NCBI GenBank assembly: GCA_047611125.1
Contig: JBLFXH010000143.1
Location: 1 to 8,588 of the forward strand
Origin: JABDJZ01 sp047611125
Lineage (GTDB): Bacteria; Bacteroidota; Rhodothermia; Rhodothermales; UBA10348
Reading direction: 5' to 3'
Length of the DNA stretch: 8,588 bases
Shown here: positions 1 through 5,141 of the stretch, one piece after another
How the letters are laid out: each line of letters starts with the position of its first letter
Numbering within the stretch: the stretch's first letter is position 1
Made by a program: the position numbers and the translations under genes
Notes under the pieces: generated by a model
Databases searched by the model: none
Told to the model about the DNA's origin: nothing
Seen by the model: the letters and a program-made list of their open reading frames with translations, nothing else

Positions 1-915
1 GTCTTCGACGCCTTTCTCAGAGGCTCAGAACAGATCTACCAGGGCTTCTCCGTATCGCGCCGTTTTCCGATCCGGACGATCATACAGATCATCCGGGTAG
101 TCGTCTATTTCATTGTGGGTGTGGCCATCCTGGCCATCCTATTGGGCAAGTCACCGCTCGTGTTCTTCAGCGGGCTCGGGGCCTTTACCGCGGTCCTGCT
201 ACTCATATTCAAGGACACGATTCTCGGCTTCGTTGCCGGACTGCAACTGACCGCCAACAACATGGTCCGGAAGGGAGACTGGATCGAGATGCCGGGGCAC
301 AACGCGGACGGCGAAGTGCTGGACGTGTCTTTGACAACGGTCAAGGTGCAGAACTGGGACAAAACGGTCACCACCATTCCGACTTATGCCCTGGTGGCCG
401 AGCCGTTCAAGAATTGGCGAGGCATGGAGGAGTCTGGAGGACGCCGCGTCAAGCGCGCAGTACACCTCGATATCACGAGCATAAGGTTCTGTGATTCGGA
501 GATGCTCGAGCGGTTTAAGAAAATCCAGTTCGTCGCAGACCATGTCACGCAGAAGCTCGATGAGCTCGCGACTCATAACAGCAAGCTCCAAATGGACGAG
601 TCGCTGCTCATCAATGGGCGACACCTAACCAACGTGGGTGTGTTCCGGGCCTACCTGGAGCACTACTTGCGCGCCCTGCCGAAAGTGCACCAAGAGATGA
701 CATTCCTGGTGCGACAGTTGGCGCCCACTGGGCACGGCCTACCCATCGAGATTTACCTTTTCAGCAACGACCAGGCATGGGCGAACTACGAAGCATTCCA
801 AGCGGACATCTTCGATCATGTGCTGGCAGCGCTGCCGCTGTTTGATCTGCGACCCTTCCAGGTTCCGACAGGGGCCGACCTTCAGCAGTTGGGTCAAGCT
901 CCGGCACTCCGCTAG
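1..915 (+). CDS. ybdG: Mechanosensitive ion channel, YbdG/MscM type (5' end outside window)
   Basis: The frame is open from the first base, so the gene begins upstream; 304 residues are visible. An internal ATG at 115 is not the real start, because in-frame hydrophobic coding sequence precedes it. Visible in order are the end of a membrane segment, the pore-lining MscS-type helix (about residues 49-80, rich in Gly/Ala/Leu and ending in KDTILGFVAGLQL), the beta domain (about 90-140, with GDWIEMPGHNADGEV and the NWD/IPTYALV region) and a long C-terminal domain. That domain, with its NGRHLTNVGVFRAYL, VRQLAPTGHGLPIEIY and WANYEAFQADIFDH stretches, is characteristic of the E. coli YbdG subgroup. 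Family role: inner-membrane channel opening under membrane tension during osmotic downshock. The C-terminus ends where family members do. Its stop overlaps the stop of the convergent Fic gene by 4 bp. Confidence 0.93.
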   Translation, partial: VFDAFLRGSEQIYQGFSVSRRFPIRTIIQIIRVVVYFIVGVAILAILLGKSPLVFFSGLGAFTAVLLLIFKDTILGFVAGLQLTANNMVRKGDWIEMPGHNADGEVLDVSLTTVKVQNWDKTVTTIPTYALVAEPFKNWRGMEESGGRRVKRAVHLDITSIRFCDSEMLERFKKIQFVADHVTQKLDELATHNSKLQMDESLLINGRHLTNVGVFRAYLEHYLRALPKVHQEMTFLVRQLAPTGHGLPIEIYLFSNDQAWANYEAFQADIFDHVLAALPLFDLRPFQVPTGADLQQLGQAPALR

Positions 916-1502
916 TCGGCGCGGCCGTCTAGATAGAGGGCGAACAGCGGTCGGTAATCGAGATGGTCGGCCGCGCGCAGAGCATCGATATACGCACGGC
1001 GACTCTTGCCGGACTCATTGAGGATTCGGTTTCTCCACGAGAACACGGGACGATCGTGTTGAAGGAGGATGGTGTCGCACCAAAGCCGGGCGTGGCGGCC
1101 GTTGCCATTTGGAAACGGGTGGATCTTCACCAGGCGATGATGCAAACGGAGTGCTGCCTCGTCAATTGAAAAAGTCTCGTGTTGGATCCAGTACCTACCG
1201 TCGTCGACGAGATTCCTTGTCTCTGTAGAGATAGTATGCCAATCAACGCCAATGTTCTTGTCAGACGCTCGAAGTTGACCAGCCCAAGCCCAGGTCTCAT
1301 CAAACATCCTGCGATGCAACCCTCGAATGAACTCGGAGGCAATCGCATCAGCGCGCGTCCTTCGAGCCCATTTTGCCGCCGCGAGAATGTTCTGCTGCTC
1401 CCAGGCATTCAATTCTGCACGTGTGTACACATGGGTTGGCAGTAGGTCGGCGGCTTCCTCTGGGTCGAGCGGCGTGGCACCTAGCGGCTCAACCTCAAAC
1501 AT
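912..1502 (-). CDS. Fic-family protein, mobile mystery protein B (probable toxin)
   Basis: This 196-residue Fic-domain protein matches the 'mobile mystery protein B' pattern. The Fic motif HPFPNGNGRHAR spans residues 128-139, preceded by a helix with LHHRLVKI and by the TWAWAGQLR segment (70-78) typical of this subgroup. Fic proteins usually transfer AMP, or another phosphate-containing group, from a nucleotide to a hydroxyl side chain of a target protein. His128 would be the catalytic base and Arg136/Arg139 would bind phosphate. The Mg-binding position, usually Asp/Glu, is Asn132, so the nucleotide or activity may differ. I see no clear (S/T)xxxE(G/N) inhibitory helix here or in the partner. 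The ATG at 1502 overlaps the end of the upstream XRE gene by 8 nt, so translational coupling is likely; there is no separate Shine-Dalgarno. Family knowledge: the B protein is regularly found directly downstream of A, often in mobile contexts. The target is unknown. Confidence 0.92.
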   Translation of the reverse strand: MFEVEPLGATPLDPEEAADLLPTHVYTRAELNAWEQQNILAAAKWARRTRADAIASEFIRGLHRRMFDETWAWAGQLRASDKNIGVDWHTISTETRNLVDDGRYWIQHETFSIDEAALRLHHRLVKIHPFPNGNGRHARLWCDTILLQHDRPVFSWRNRILNESGKSRRAYIDALRAADHLDYRPLFALYLDGRAD

Positions 1503-1956
1503 CCCAAAAATTTCGGCTGCGATCGCGAAGGATCTCGGCCATCAATGTTTCCAATTGCCGCCGGCTTTCATCACTTGGGACGCCTTGCTCTTCCAACTCC
1601 ATCGACTCTGATACACGACCCACAAGATCCATAGCAATACGCTCGGCCTGACTCTCCAGCGTGTGGCGCAAGGAATGCCTCGGGACAATAGCATAAACTA
1701 GGTCGCAGTCCAGTCCGTCGGCGATGCGGCTTAGCGTTTCTAGCCGAATGGCTCTTCTGTCTTCGGTGTGCTCAGCGTTGTTGACGCTCGTTTTCGACAA
1801 CCCAGTACGCGTCGCCAGTTGACGAACGGACATCCCGAGGGCATCACGAATCGTCCTGAGCCAGCCGTCATTAGGAGCGGGCCTGCTTCGGAGGGCGGCA
1901 TACTCACCTAGCGCCTCGTCAAGTTGACGGATCCGCAAGTCATCCATCTTACTCAT
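1495..1956 (-). CDS. XRE-type HTH protein, mobile mystery protein A (probable antitoxin/repressor)
   Basis: The protein is 153 residues if started at the ATG at 1956. An AGGA lies 10 nt upstream of that codon; the GTG at 1965 has it only 1 nt away and is unlikely to be used. A cro/C1-type helix-turn-helix spans about residues 33-88 (WLRTIRDALGMSVRQLATRT, then GLSKTSVNNAE), followed by LETLSRIADGLDCDLVYAIVP, which is characteristic of mobile mystery protein A. The charged helical C-terminus (about 95-153) may contact the Fic partner. The gene comes first in a two-gene operon with the Fic gene, as is usual for this pair. Three matching palindromic sites lie directly upstream, so autorepression is the obvious inference. 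Antitoxin function is inferred from pairing with Fic and is not shown by the sequence. Confidence 0.9.
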   Translation of the reverse strand: MSKMDDLRIRQLDEALGEYAALRSRPAPNDGWLRTIRDALGMSVRQLATRTGLSKTSVNNAEHTEDRRAIRLETLSRIADGLDCDLVYAIVPRHSLRHTLESQAERIAMDLVGRVSESMELEEQGVPSDESRRQLETLMAEILRDRSRNFWDV

Positions 1957-1967
1957 AAGTGTCACGT

Positions 1968-1981
1968 CCTAGTTTAATAGC
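1968..1981. promoter_or_regulatory. Operator half-palindrome O1 (CCTA-N6-TAGC)
   Basis: This copy reads CCTA gtttaa TAGC and matches the two perfect CCTA-N6-TAGG sites upstream except at its last base. It starts 12 nt before the chosen ATG of the XRE gene and covers its AGGA ribosome-binding sequence. Binding here could block both transcription and translation start. Confidence 0.5.
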
Positions 1982-1991
1982 GCGATATGCA

Positions 1992-1997
1992 ATCATA
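1992..1997 (-). promoter_or_regulatory. Putative -10 box of the XRE-Fic operon
   Basis: Read on the minus strand this is TATGAT, five of six matches to TATAAT, 36 nt upstream of the ATG at 1956. It lies between operators O1 and O2. No good -35 hexamer is present at 16-18 nt, so this is tentative. If correct, O2 falls in the spacer and repressor binding would block the polymerase. Confidence 0.35.
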
Positions 1998-2001
1998 ATG
2001 G

Positions 2002-2015
2002 CCTACTAACATAGG
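2002..2015. promoter_or_regulatory. Operator O2 (CCTA-N6-TAGG)
   Basis: This is a perfect four-base dyad, CCTA ctaaca TAGG, with the same arms and same six-base spacer as the core of the large palindrome at 2027-2056. The centre-to-centre distance is 34 bp to O1 and 33 bp to O3, about three helical turns, which fits repressor dimers aligned on one DNA face. Confidence 0.6.
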
Positions 2016-2026
2016 ACGTTTTCGTT

Positions 2027-2056
2027 CCTATCGACCTATTGTAATAGGTCGATAGG
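2027..2056. promoter_or_regulatory. Operator O3, perfect 14+14 palindrome with 2-nt centre
   Basis: The left arm CCTATCGACCTATT (2027-2040) and right arm AATAGGTCGATAGG (2043-2056) are exact reverse complements around GT. Inside is a CCTA-N6-TAGG core (2035-2048) identical in layout to O2; the outer CCTA and TAGG are further copies of the half-site. No T-run follows on either strand, so a terminator is unlikely. Its place upstream of an XRE regulator supports an operator for that protein. Confidence 0.68.
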
Positions 2057-2097
2057 CAGTCAACGCCCTGTTCTAGTCGCGATGGAAGAGGTTTGCC

Positions 2098-2259
2098 TCA
2101 CTCCGTGCAGGGCTCGTACCAACCCACGCGCGCGCGGTAGGCCTCGGCCTCTGCATCGGCGTTCGGGTGCGCCGCATAACGAGCGCTAATCCAAGCGCGC
2201 CAATCGGCGTCCACCTGTTCGAGGCTCCTGCCGAGCACCGCTTCCGCCGAATGACGGAT
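2098..2259 (-). pseudogene. C-terminal remnant of a peptidase-MA-like (gluzincin) protein
   Basis: A minus-strand frame is open from 2259 to a TGA at 2098-2100. Its peptide includes LGRSLEQVDADWRAWISARY and ends in RVGWYEPCTE. The 'GRSLEQVDADWRAW' pattern resembles the C-terminal tail of peptidase-MA-like / DUF1570-type secreted metallopeptidases, where it follows the catalytic domain. No HExxH domain is present upstream: the frame is closed by a stop at 2260-2262, and the next 190 bp show nothing of the family in any frame. There is no plausible start or ribosome-binding site. I read it as the surviving 3' end of a gene whose body was lost. The family assignment rests on a short stretch and is tentative. 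Confidence 0.5.
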
Positions 2260-2262
2260 TCA

Positions 2263-2456
2263 TTCGAACTGATGTTGTCAGCGAAGGGGCAATCAGCCGA
2301 GGATGTCGAACTTCACACCGAAGCACTCCGGGTGTCCGGTCGCCCCGGTTGAGCCAGCCTTCGAGTTGGATGAAACGGAGAGTGCTGGGAACGCACCGTT
2401 GCGGCCGAGTACTTCTGCGCGCTCACGCGAGTAGAGGCCAGTCTAGCTTTCGGATC
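2263..2456. other. Non-coding stretch without recognised content
   Basis: This lies between the peptidase remnant and the cyclotransferase gene. A plus-strand frame ending at 2352 overlaps the remnant antisense and has no recognised domain or ribosome-binding site. I see no RNA gene, insertion-sequence end or convincing hairpin. It may hold the scar of whatever deleted the body of the upstream gene. Confidence 0.4.
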
Positions 2457-2963
2457 TCACGCCGCGTCTGGCGAGGTCTTCATGTTCCGAAGCCGGTCCT
2501 GGTAGGCTGTGGGAAGGCCATGCTCTTCAGCCCCTTCCACAACAAACTGTTTGTACTCAGATGATGGGTGCAAGCTGTTGTCGATGAACCCCGCTGAGGC
2601 GATGTATGTATCCGCCGGGATGGGGTTGCCATCGATCTCAGGCAGAATTGGGACCCTCCGATAGCCGCCGCGGCGGCCGTCCTCGGCACGGTCTAGGTCT
2701 GCCAATTCCTCTTTGCGCAGCTGAAATAAAACGCCGTGCACGGCCGCCCCGACAACGGGGACGATGTTGCACTTCCCGGTCCCGTCTAGGCCACGCTTGT
2801 TGATGGCCAGTTCCCAGCCCTGAAGGCTCGCGCGGGCTAGCGGGAGTGCAGATGGCGTGCGTCCGCGCAGTCGCGCGGTCGACATGTTCGATCCATAGGC
2901 GAAATAGACGATGCTATCCTGATCTTTGGCTGGCTTGACTGGATACTTGGGTTGGTCGCGCAT
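2457..2963 (-). CDS. Gamma-glutamylcyclotransferase-like protein (GGCT/AIG2 fold)
   Basis: The protein is 168 residues from the ATG at 2963. The frame runs upstream to 3038, but the conserved part begins just after the ATG at 2963, so the shorter start is preferred; no Shine-Dalgarno is visible. YFAYGSNM (20-27) is the family's glycine-rich substrate loop. The segment GLDGTGKCNIVPVVGAAVHG (58-77) follows, then LDRAEDG with the expected catalytic acid Glu94. The PSSEY...GAEEHGLPTAY ending (133-154) is also typical. Members cyclise gamma-glutamyl amino acids to 5-oxoproline (EC 4.3.2.9 in the human enzyme), but bacterial relatives act on various gamma-glutamyl amines, so the substrate is not certain. 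It is a cytosolic enzyme of glutathione or gamma-glutamyl turnover. It is divergent from the ACR3 gene, with 134 bp between starts. Confidence 0.88.
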   Translation of the reverse strand: MRDQPKYPVKPAKDQDSIVYFAYGSNMSTARLRGRTPSALPLARASLQGWELAINKRGLDGTGKCNIVPVVGAAVHGVLFQLRKEELADLDRAEDGRRGGYRRVPILPEIDGNPIPADTYIASAGFIDNSLHPSSEYKQFVVEGAEEHGLPTAYQDRLRNMKTSPDAA

Positions 2964-3045
2964 GGCTAGTGGGGAGATGAGGCGGCTGGAATGTAGGCAG
3001 GTCCGTGGCGGAAGGGGACTCGCCACTTCCCAGCGCATTTTCCGA

Positions 3046-3051
3046 TATACT
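3046..3051 (+). promoter_or_regulatory. Putative -10 box of the ACR3 gene
   Basis: TATACT matches five of six positions of TATAAT and ends 46 nt before the chosen ATG at 3098. No good -35 element precedes it at 17 nt. A 6-bp dyad, GTGGCG (3005-3010) and CGCCAC (3021-3026), lies just upstream and could be a regulator site, but no ArsR gene is in the window. Confidence 0.3.
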
Positions 3052-3097
3052 CTCGCGCATACGGACGCCGCGACGCACCCAACAACCGATTCTCTCG

Positions 3098-4174
3098 ATG
3101 CCCTCCGAACCCAAACGACTAGACTTCTTCGAGCGCTGGCTTTCGCTCTGGGTGTTCATCTGCATGCTTCTCGGACTCGGCCTGGGAACGCTGTTCCCTG
3201 AGTACACTGCAGTGATAGCCCAACTGGAATTCGGAAAGGGATCGCAGGTGAACATTGCGATCGCTGTCCTGATCTGGCTCATGATCTACCCCATGATGCT
3301 CAAGATCGATTTCGGTGGCATCCGGGGAGTTTTCGCGCGACCACGCGGCCTTGTCGTGACCCTCGTGGTCAACTGGCTAGTCAAGCCATTCTCGATGGCG
3401 CTTCTCGGGTGGTTTTTCATTACGAGGCTTTTTGGAGAGACGCTCGGCTGGATCGACCCCGAGACGGCCCGCAACTACGTTGCAGGTCTAATCATCCTGG
3501 CAGCGGCCCCTTGCACGGCCATGGTCTTCGTGTGGAGCTACCTCACCGACGGCGACGGACCCTACACTCTCGCCCAAGTCGCGATCAACGATGTAATAAT
3601 GGTGTTCGCCTTCGCGCCGATCGTCATGCTTCTGGTCGGCGTGACGGGAGTCTATATCCCGTCAAACGTGCTCATCATATCGGTCGTAGTGTTCATTGTC
3701 ATTCCGCTTGCTGCCGGCGGGGCGAGCCGGTTTTTTCTTCTCCGAGCTAAGGGACGCGAGTGGTTCGAAGAACAGTTTCTGCCGCGATTTCGCCCGGTAA
3801 CGATCTTGGCGTTGCTGACCACGCTCGTACTGATCTTTGCGTTCCAAGCTGAGAATATCGTCTCGAACTGGACGGTAGTAGGCCTGCTGGCCGTACCGAT
3901 CTTGATCCAGGTCTACTTCAATTCCAGCCTCACGTACGGCCTGATGAGGCTCTTGCGAGTCCGTCACGACGTGGCGACGCCAGGAGCCCTGATTGGTGCG
4001 AGCAATTTCTTCGAATTGGCAGTGGCCGTAGCGATCACTCTATTTGGGCCGACAAGTCCCGCCGCCCTCGCAACGGTTGTCGGAGTGCTAGTAGAGGTGC
4101 CGGTGATGCTAACGGTATGCCGCGCGTGTGTAGCGAGTCGGGGGTGGTATATGCAGCGTGAGACTACGTCCTGA
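3098..4174 (+). CDS. acr3: ACR3-family arsenite efflux transporter
   Basis: The protein is 358 residues, the usual ACR3 length, with ten hydrophobic segments of the BART superfamily. The frame also contains an ATG at 3005, but family similarity starts at FFERWLSLWVF, so the ATG at 3098 (MPSEPKRLD) is chosen; no Shine-Dalgarno is seen. Key features are IWLMIYPMMLKIDF (59-72), the helix-4 signature AAAPCTAMVFVWSYLTDGDG (135-154) with the essential Cys139, NSSLTYG (275-281), SNFFELAVAVAI (302-313) and GVLVEVPVML (329-338) with the conserved Glu333. Family function is export of As(OH)3, sometimes antimonite, across the inner membrane by proton exchange. No arsR, arsC or arsM lies beside it, so it is a stand-alone resistance gene here. 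It ends 11 bp from the convergent cupin gene. Confidence 0.94.
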   Translation: MPSEPKRLDFFERWLSLWVFICMLLGLGLGTLFPEYTAVIAQLEFGKGSQVNIAIAVLIWLMIYPMMLKIDFGGIRGVFARPRGLVVTLVVNWLVKPFSMALLGWFFITRLFGETLGWIDPETARNYVAGLIILAAAPCTAMVFVWSYLTDGDGPYTLAQVAINDVIMVFAFAPIVMLLVGVTGVYIPSNVLIISVVVFIVIPLAAGGASRFFLLRAKGREWFEEQFLPRFRPVTILALLTTLVLIFAFQAENIVSNWTVVGLLAVPILIQVYFNSSLTYGLMRLLRVRHDVATPGALIGASNFFELAVAVAITLFGPTSPAALATVVGVLVEVPVMLTVCRACVASRGWYMQRETTS

Positions 4175-4185
4175 GAGCCGGCCTT

Positions 4186-4470
4186 CTAGAGCAGTTCGGG
4201 GCGGCCCGGTGCAAACGTCGTGATCAGCGTTCCTCCGTCGGGCGTGGTCGCCCCGTGTTCCAGGTTCGAAGGCACGAAGAAATGGTCGCCCGGACGGAGC
4301 GTCCGGGTGGCGCCGGCAATCTCTACCACCCAGGTGCCTGAAAGCACGTACGACGCCTGCGTCTGTGGGTGGTGATGCAGCGAGCCGACGGCTCCCGGAT
4401 CGAATGAGACCATCACCAGTGTGAGAGTCTCATCGTGAGCGATGACTGTCCGGGTGATGCCGTTCTTCAT
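4186..4470 (-). CDS. Small single-domain cupin protein
   Basis: The protein is 94 residues from the ATG at 4470. An upstream TTG at 4548 would add 26 residues (including HHPNGSR) and cannot be excluded; neither start has a Shine-Dalgarno. Cupin motif 1, G-x5-HxH-x3-Q-x6-G, runs from Gly26 to Gly45: ligands His32, His34 and Gln38, where Gln replaces the classical Glu as in many small cupins. Motif 2 is RPGDHFFVPSNLEHG (59-73) with the fourth ligand His72. The C-terminus, TLITTFAPGRPELL, is typical of small 'cupin domain-containing' proteins. A mononuclear metal site in a beta-barrel is expected. Substrate and pathway cannot be deduced, and the neighbours give no clue. Confidence 0.85.
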   Translation of the reverse strand: MKNGITRTVIAHDETLTLVMVSFDPGAVGSLHHHPQTQASYVLSGTWVVEIAGATRTLRPGDHFFVPSNLEHGATTPDGGTLITTFAPGRPELL

Positions 4471-4736
4471 GCGCGAGCCGTTTGGATGATGTCGCCAGGC
4501 TGGCGTGTGCCCCCAGGCCGGTCGAAGATATGGCCGGACCGATAGCAAAAGCCGGAGTTGACGCGTGAGAAGCGTCAGGCATGCGAATGGAGGGGGACCG
4601 TGACGTCCTTGGGTGGGTCGCCCCAGGACTGCGCTAATATCTGCGGGGCAATCGAAGAGTATCCCGGTTTCGATTACCCAACACCGTCCTAGGTGCTACA
4701 ACCGAGGCAGGTACCCTCCGGGTGTCCTAGATTCAG
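4471..4736. other. Intergenic region with two inverted repeats
   Basis: This lies between the divergent starts of the cupin and the small conserved protein. Two clean dyads are visible. TGACGC (4559-4564) pairs with GCGTCA (4572-4577) over a 7-nt loop. AATCGAA (4650-4656) pairs with TTCGATT (4669-4675) over 12 nt. Neither is followed by a T-run, so both are candidate protein-binding sites or leader hairpins, not terminators. No convincing -10/-35 pair was found. Confidence 0.4.
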
Positions 4737-5099
4737 GTGTCAAATCAATTCGCCGTGACCGCAATTCCATTCAAACTTCCCGACGATGGGTTCACCGAGC
4801 TGATCGGTACCGTCCGGGCAGATGACGAGTTCGTCATTCTCCATGTACAGACTTCCCTCATGGGGGAATGGAACAAGGAAGAGCGGATCATCAAGATCGA
4901 GATCGCAGCCGTAGAGGATGTTCACCTCAAGACCAGTTTCTTTGGCGACAAACTCTGCCTCGTTCCCAAGCGGGAGGAGTCCTTCCAGGCGGTCCCCGGT
5001 GTGCAGTTGGGCGAACTGGTGCTCAAGACCCGAAAGAAGGATCGAAGCGCTGTCGAGAGCTTGGTCGAAGCGGTCGATCGGGGAATTGTGGGGTTCTGA
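4737..5099 (+). CDS. Conserved small protein of unknown function
   Basis: The protein is 120 residues from the GTG at 4737; a second GTG at 4755 would give 114 residues, beginning just before IPFKLPDDGF. No Shine-Dalgarno supports either. It is soluble, with no signal peptide or membrane segment. The middle alternates short strands (FTELIGTVRADDEFVILHVQ, IIKIEIAAVEDVHLKTS, KLCLVPKR, GELVLKTRKK), and a final amphipathic helix (RSAVESLVEAVDRGI) follows. The strand-rich core with a C-terminal helix is reminiscent of a PH-like fold, but this is only an impression. I do not recognise a named family. It is convergent with the synthetase-like gene, with 31 bp between stop codons, so it is not in that operon. 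Confidence 0.75.
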   Translation: MSNQFAVTAIPFKLPDDGFTELIGTVRADDEFVILHVQTSLMGEWNKEERIIKIEIAAVEDVHLKTSFFGDKLCLVPKREESFQAVPGVQLGELVLKTRKKDRSAVESLVEAVDRGIVGF

Positions 5100-5109
5100 G
5101 GTTGATTAG

Positions 5110-5141
5110 CCTTGGGGACCCGGAGAAGCATTATCCCGAGG
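5110..5141. terminator. Possible bidirectional hairpin between convergent genes
   Basis: CCTT (5110-5113) and GGGA (5115-5118) pair with TCCC (5134-5137) and GAGG (5138-5141), giving eight pairs with one bulged G and a 15-nt loop. It spans the end of the synthetase-like gene. There is no U-run on either strand, so termination by this hairpin is only a suggestion. Confidence 0.22.

Noticed and set aside
2027..2056. Rho-independent terminator at the large palindrome
   Set aside because: The arms are perfect but there is only a 2-nt centre and no T-run on either side; the matching O1 and O2 sites favour an operator.
2167..2352. Plus-strand 61-codon frame
   Set aside because: The first half is antisense to the recognisable peptidase remnant; no Shine-Dalgarno or domain. 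A very short real product cannot be excluded.
4640..4690. Possible tRNA T arm (loop TTCGATT)
   Set aside because: Only three pairs form around the loop and no acceptor or anticodon arm fits; the sequence is better explained as a simple dyad.
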